Positions 40,778 to 48,200 of a stretch of 64,000 nucleotides of DNA are shown here, in pieces. Numbering within the stretch: the first letter of the stretch is position 1; the number at the start of each line of letters is the position of its first letter. Made by a program: the position numbers and the translations under genes. The notes under the pieces were generated by a model. It worked only from the letters and a program-made list of their open reading frames with translations. It had not been told where the DNA came from and made no database searches. Location of the stretch: positions 5,001,501-5,065,500 of the forward strand of contig NC_135556.1 of NCBI RefSeq assembly GCF_964340395.1, read 5' to 3'. The DNA is from Glandiceps talaboti (taxonomy: Eukaryota > Hemichordata > Enteropneusta > Spengelidae).

Positions 40778-43700
40778 TGTATGTATGTATGTATGTATGT
40801 ATGTATGTATGTATGTATGTATGTATGTACGTACGTACGTATGTGGGTGTAGTTGGGTGAGGGGTAGCCTAGTACTACTGTCTTTACACAATGACATTAA
40901 AGGTTCCAAAATATTCATTACATGCTTTCAGTGGTATTCTCCTACTACAGAACACTCTGAAATTTGGAATATTGCTTCTCACACTGTGTTCCTAGTGGTG
41001 GTGAGAACCAGATCCATTTATAGACAATTCAGGTGTGTCTTACTGTATTTAATAGATGGGAAAGCTTGGATACCAAACTTCTAAATGAATATGTGCATCA
41101 CAGCTTAAAGTTAACAATAACAATCAATGCTATTATTAGTCAAAGTAAATCACTACAGTTTATTTGTTAAGATTACTCAACTATTCAAATTTACTTTACA
41201 CTTGATCAAGTTCATGTATCACATTTGTAGATTTAATTGAAGATCAATGTCAGACATGCGCAAGAAAGTTGAAGATAATTAATTACATTGCAAAACAGTT
41301 CAAAGCCATAATGCAGCTAACAAATTGAATTTGGAAACAGAAATTGATTTTCAATCAAATCAAACCGAACTGTTTTGTGGTCAACTTGTTAAGATTTAAT
41401 TGAAATTAAGTTTACACTGTTTAATTAAACAGTGAAGATAAAGTAGATTAGCATCTATCTGTTAGATTATAAAGTAATAACTTCCCATTTATCCATAGAC
41501 CCTCCATCCACACAGCTAGTGAGCCTCTATGAAAGCATGGGAGAAGCCAAGAACAGAACACTTCACACTTAGTCTCGACACAGACCCTCCATAGGGTGTG
41601 TGGAGGGAGGTGTAAATCATAAGATACCATATAGGGATTAGACTATTTCACACAATCTAGGTGTGTAATCTCAGGTAGCTGCTAGTTCTCAAATTAGGCT
41701 GACCTGATATAAAACTGTTGCCAGGACTGGTGTGAATGGCTTAGAGAACAATAGAGTTGTGGCAAGTCAGTTGTTTTATCACTACTGTCAACAGTACTAC
41801 TGGTCATTACTGGCATACTTGGCTGGCTTACAACTTTTATGTCAATATTTTCAATCTGTAACCACTGGATATTGGCTTTGTTTTGAGTCTGGCCAGAAAG
41901 AAACTCAAGATTGATTCCAGAAGGAGTTTGTGCTTTTCTGATTGAAAATGACACTCCCCCCCCCCCCCCCCACCATGTCAGAGATAATGATACTGTGACA
42001 AAAGCCATGTATTCATGACTTGAAGTAAAGTTATATAACAATTTGAAGAATTTGTATGTTGTATGAAGACACCATGCACTATGTACTTGAAATACAATAC
42101 ATTCCTGTGTATTTGCACACCCATCTCACAAGAGTACTTTTACTATGTGGGTACCATTAACAATCTTGACCCCCACCATTTATAAATGTATTTTTCTACG
42201 ATGACCTTGAACATTTTTACTGGTAAGCTTTCTCCATCAATCTACAGAAGACAGCCCAGAGATCAGCCTGGGGTGACAAATGAAGACATTTCTATTACTG
42301 ACTCTGACAGACTTGAATTGGTAAAAGTATAACTTGGTATATCACACAACACAACAAACATATGCATTTGCCATGACATTGTTATGAGTATTTAAAGTGG
42401 GCTGACATCATCCATGACTATTTCTGGAAGAACAAACATGAAATTCTTAGCATTCTTTCTCTTGTTTCATGTCCAACATTATTTGTGTACTGTGGGTGTG
42501 CAGTCAAAGGATGAAGACATAGTGAGTTTGGAATCCAAGCTTCTTACATAAGTTGCAAGACAATACTTGTAGTTTTAAAATTCAAAAAAAAAAGTATGTG
42601 TGTATGTTTTGAGAAAGACAGGGAATAATACAAGTTCTATGGTAGTAGAAGGAGAAAGTCTGTTTGACACTACACCAAACTGCAAAGCATCACACGTTGT
42701 TCATTTTTCCTAGTAACACTAACACTAACAGATTGGAATGATAGAGTGTTCACAGTCCTTTTGCAAAATGCCACACTTCTTGTGAGTCTGATGTCAACCC
42801 CTTATTGATAGCTTACACCTCATTCATTCTACGATGATCTTGACAGTGTTGTCTTGTAGGTTGAGATGAATGACACTGTCAAGGTCACCGGACAATAGTG
42901 AGGTTTCTTAGTCTATAGGCTATCTGTGGCTTTGAATTTGAACATCTCCTTCACCCTAGACTGTGTTTCTAAGCTATTACATGTAGCTTATGATCAACCC
43001 TTGCATAACCCAGGACCCTATTCATTTCAAGATGTAATATAATGTCTTCTTTCTATGTTCTTGTGTGTATGTGACAGGAAAGGTTAGCTGGGTTGGTCTT
43101 AGCCTAGATCCTTCACACTGGTGGATTTTGACTAACATCCCTTCACATTTAGCCTTGTGCTTACAATATTATATTTCAATGAAACATCAGCCAGAAAACA
43201 TGTACAAATTGTGACTGGTTTTTACATCTACCGACCATGTCTGATGATGCCTGGGGGGTTACTATGTGATCAGAATTGACATGGAGGGAAGAGCCGTGTG
43301 AAGTAATCTCCATTGCTAGGCAGAAACGGCCAATCAGAAAGAGATAGCGTTCACCATGGACTTGGACATGGGTTGATTTGTGTCTGTATCATGACATTGT
43401 AATCTAATTTTAGGCTTGAATATAAACCGTTAACACAAGGCTAGGTATCTGTGGAAAGGACGATAACTGAATCCGTCAAAGGACCTAAGCTAAGTAAGTA
43501 AGTTGAACTTGACAATGTCCTCTCAACAAAGGACATTGTCATGTCCTCTGAACACAGGATATAGTCAAGATCAACACAGTAAAGGTTCCAAGCATAATAG
43601 AAGTAGTTGGCCACAAAACTTAACCCTTGTAAGTTGTATATACTGACTAACTCTGCTGTCAACAAGAAAATTACATTACAGATGATGATACAAACATTGG

Positions 43701-45179
43701 CAACCACATAATATATTATTCACACACAGTTGATAACATGGGAGGTGGGGGATGGGGTCATATTGGGGGTAGGGGGGTGAAGAAGTTTGGAACAATAGGG
43801 GTTAGGAAACAATGTTTTTTGGTTGAATGGGGGTTACGAGTTGAAGTAATTTCCAACAACCGATATAATACATGATCTGTCATGTGTAAGTGAGTGTAAT
43901 CTAGCCAGACAATCCTGTGGAGAACTCAGTGTGTGCATTTTTACTATATTTACATATGAACTTTTTCAGCAATCTTTAGCTCTCTGTAAAGCTCCAAATG
44001 TAACATTATATGGAATATTACAAGGAATATATGATATGGAATATTTCAAGGAATGTCAGATGACTGGATTGGTGTATCATTTATCATTAGCCAAGTCTTG
44101 AAATCATCCAGTATCATGAAGTATCCATTTTCTGTTTTGTGCCCTTTTAAGCATATTTTTAAAACAGTAATATGAGTAACCTAAGTACCCAAAATTTGTA
44201 ACATAGTATGGTTAATTTTCTACATACCAATATAATAACTGTTACTGAAAACTGAAATCTTGACTAACTATTTTATCCAAGTCTTATTTTGGTGTGTTCC
44301 ATCTTAAGGTCTTTTGTGATGACCTCTTGAACTACACAGGAACAAAATTGACATCACGCTAGTTATTGTTCACTTCAAAACCACAAGGACAAAGAAGATA
44401 AAACTATCCTTATTTGTCAACTTCCTATGACCATCCTCAACTTTCCAACCAAAACACTTTTTGATTAGATGTATGGTGTACATGTACCTGAATAAGGTAA
44501 TAAAACCTATGACTCACTTGGGTACCCTACCTTTCCACAACACTCCCCAAACTGAAATTACCGTACTGTTCCTGTTCCTATTCGTGTACAAACTATCCCT
44601 TCACACCATAACAATGAAGATTTTGCAAGTCATTATAAAGTTTAAAATAAACACTAATCTAATTCATGGTGTGTACAATTTTCTTAACCACCAGACAAAC
44701 TAGGGATTGTGCATTACAGGGGTAGAAACTGTAATGTATAAGATATAGTAAATATTGTGCATGATGATGAACAGCCCAAAATATCAGAATTTGAAAAGCA
44801 ACATATGAAGATATCACAACAGTCCTTATATTTTCGATACATGTACATAACCTGAACTCTGAACTGCCTTCAATCCATTTCAATAAACTTGTGAAATTGT
44901 ATAGTTTTCAAATTCGATGTATGGTATTAGATAACCTGCATCATTGGCTGTATCATGCTGCATTAGGTTTGGTGAGTGAATGAACCTATCAATTGGGAGT
45001 CATTGAATAAGTGGAATGTGGCCTAAAGGGATGTACAGAATCTACCCCATATTTCCATGTACCACACACGCACACATACTCTTGGCAAGTACATGGGGCA
45101 GATCACAGGCCTATCCGCCATTTGGCTTACATGTATCCTAAGTGTCAGAAACTAGCCCATATTTCCATGTACTATGTGT

Positions 45180-45268
<89 letters not shown>

Positions 45269-48200
45269 TTTTAAGCAAATGCCGTGCAAAGGAATATCAC
45301 ATGCCTTTAACTGAAGCTTCATTGTCAAAAACTAGTTCCACACTGAGTACAATAAATACAACTTCTAAGTAACTATACACAGTGGAATACTACAAGCCAT
45401 TCAACTACATTTTGTATATAGTAGTTTCAATGTAAGACCTTATGTAATGCTCAAATGAACTCCATCAAGAAAACAGGTGTGCGATTTCATAATTCCTTGA
45501 CTTGTGAGTGGTTTATTTAGGATTGGTGATCACCTCTGTAAAGTGATATGCCTCACAAAACAGTAACACAAAGCCACCTAATCAGGTTCAAGGCCGATAT
45601 ATACAATACTTGAACAATGTGAAATGTACACAACTGGCAGCAGTGAAAAACACAATTTGATCTGTGAAACTTTAAAGTGAGGGGGCGGAGAAGGAAAAGA
45701 AATAGACATGCCAGTACACACCGTTCCTTTGAAGTTTGATAGGAAAGTGCAAGAGAACTGTATTACTTTCAAGTTTCATTCAAACTACAACCAACCATTT
45801 AAAGTTCCTGTCTCGTGTTGTGTAAACAAAAACATACTGTGGAGATGCCATAATGCTTCAGTGCTTTTATGGCAATTTTCCACAATGAAACCTACACCCT
45901 CTCTCTTAATTTATAGTCTGAGAGTAATCCGTGAAAGAATGACACAGGAGTTATGCTTGACAAGTTCATCTACCTGTCCTATTGAAACTGTACTTGAACA
46001 CCTTAGAACGCCTAGTTTGGAATTGAAGTAATACAATGTGAAACACAAATGTCTGATAAATCTACACTAAATGTTGGTCCTGAAGTCGTTCAAAAAATGA
46101 TGATCCTATGTGATCTTTGTGGCATAAATCATAAGATAACACTAATTATTCATGTATGAGTCTGGGATTGAAACATGGGCCTTTATCACTTTAGGGTTGA
46201 TGCTATGGATACATACACACAGCTCAGATACTTGTAGTTTTGAAATCAAAAGCTAGCCATGGTTTGGAGAGTTTGAGATAATAAAACCACCACCAGTCTC
46301 TGAGCTAACGACCTGACCTATATGTAGATGCACTTACCGATCACGATTTCATCATCTGTTTGGTTATTTCCAATTGTCTCAAAATTGAAATTAATTAGAG
46401 TGTCTGAAAAACTTCTCTGGGCTTTGGACAAATCTGGAAAGAAGAGAGAGAATTGAAACATAATGTTAACTTTGATATGCTAAAGGCTATATCCAATATA
46501 ATCAGGATTATGGATTTTGTTTTGGAAAACCCAAGTAACAGAAAGAGGGAAATCTGGTAAAACTGCCTATACCTAAATATAAAGTGTCTGCAATATGCAA
46601 GAAATAGCATGATTTCGATATTTGACTCTGAAGCTCAAGGTTAAAGATGAAGGACAGCTTGCACCTGATAATACAGGAGTAGACACTTGGATGGAGTCCA
46701 TGTATTACATTATTGAAGGTATATAGCAAATAGCGGATTTTTAACTACAAATAAGACTATCATTGTCGAAATTGGTCATGTTGTGAAATAAAAATATACC
46801 CCATTAAGTATGTTACCTTTGTGCCAGGTTTGAAAGAAATTGGCTACTACATGTACATGTCAAAGAAATAAATGTGTGCAGGTGTGGTGGTAACTAGCTG
46901 CTAAGCATAAGAATACACACCTTTGTTATCAAATTAGCATTTTTATCATTATGTTTCAGAAGAAAACATGAATTACTGTGAGTACAATTGTTTAAAAAAA
47001 AGGCCATACTTATCAATGTTCTCATCAGTATTTAAATAGTTATACAGGCGGAATTCGGAATTGTAACTTATCTACTGTTTCACTTTCCCCATATTCATGC
47101 ACTCAGACACCTTTTGTGTTCCATGTATACAAGTATTCAAGATCCATTACACACAAAAAAAGGCATTATTAAAATTTGAAGGACGATTAAAGGCAATTCT
47201 ATATGTAAAACAGCAGTAAGCTGTTAAAGGCATATCCTGTGGAATGTGTGCCGTCTTTGTGTGTTTATCAAACCATGTTAGTGATAGTCATCAGTGTAAA
47301 ATACCAATACTATTATAGCAGACATCCTGCTTCTGTTTGTAATGTTTACATGTGCATAGTTATTTTCGAAATCATTTTCCAAAGATTGAAGAACTTCTGT
47401 TGCAAAGAGTACAAAATATCTTTTTAATTTTCGTTCTTTGATTACAATTTTGTCAGAATCGTGTTCAATAGATTAACTTTAGTGACTAATTTGTGAAAAT
47501 TATGTTGTGATTTGTTTTAATATTGCACATTTCACCTACTTTTCCGCTAAATGCTCACTATTCACCATCTGGCAAGACTTCATAGATAGAAGTGCATGTA
47601 ACATTCATTGTTAAAACATACTAATCAGGATAAGACTGACACAGTGAATGAATTAAGTGACTAATCAACAACAATTCACATGTGGTTACCAGCAGAATAC
47701 ATTTAAATATAAAATACACAATATGAACATGACATGATGTTTTCTATACAGTGGAAAAAAATGACCTTGTAAGAAAAATCTGAAAGCTGCTGGGTGCCAT
47801 GTACATAGTAACATGATGGCAATTTGAGATATGAGTGTGCACATGAATCCGCCTTCCTAGCTGACATACTGTACACTACTCACTAGTACTATTGTATGAC
47901 CTTCAGACATTAAAATAACCCTTGGCCAAAATACTGCCATAATTTCCAGATTTGCACACAACAGGAGAATTACATTTGAATAAACTGTTAGTTTTCCCTT
48001 GTGTATCCTTATTCACGAATGTCTCCACTTCTTGGTTTTTCAGAAATCTGTTGTCTAAACTGAAGACCAAATACAAGCCACGGGCATAATGGGAATGCTT
48101 TAAGTATCAAATTCCCGGAAAACTTGTGATCCCCGCTGACATGGAACCATTGTCAGTTTGACATAATCTCAGATCAGACATGATTGTAATGTTACTGGTA

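Larger units (their letters stand above)
28731..46337 (-). other. RhoGAP intron 2 (17.6 kb)
   Basis: AT-rich, with the minisatellites and microsatellites listed and the candidate nested gene at 42.4-44.1 kb. The stretches 29.5-33.1 and 33.5-36.0 kb are especially AT-rich and show nothing else that I can support. First-half position and length fit a regulatory intron, by analogy only. Confidence 0.6.
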
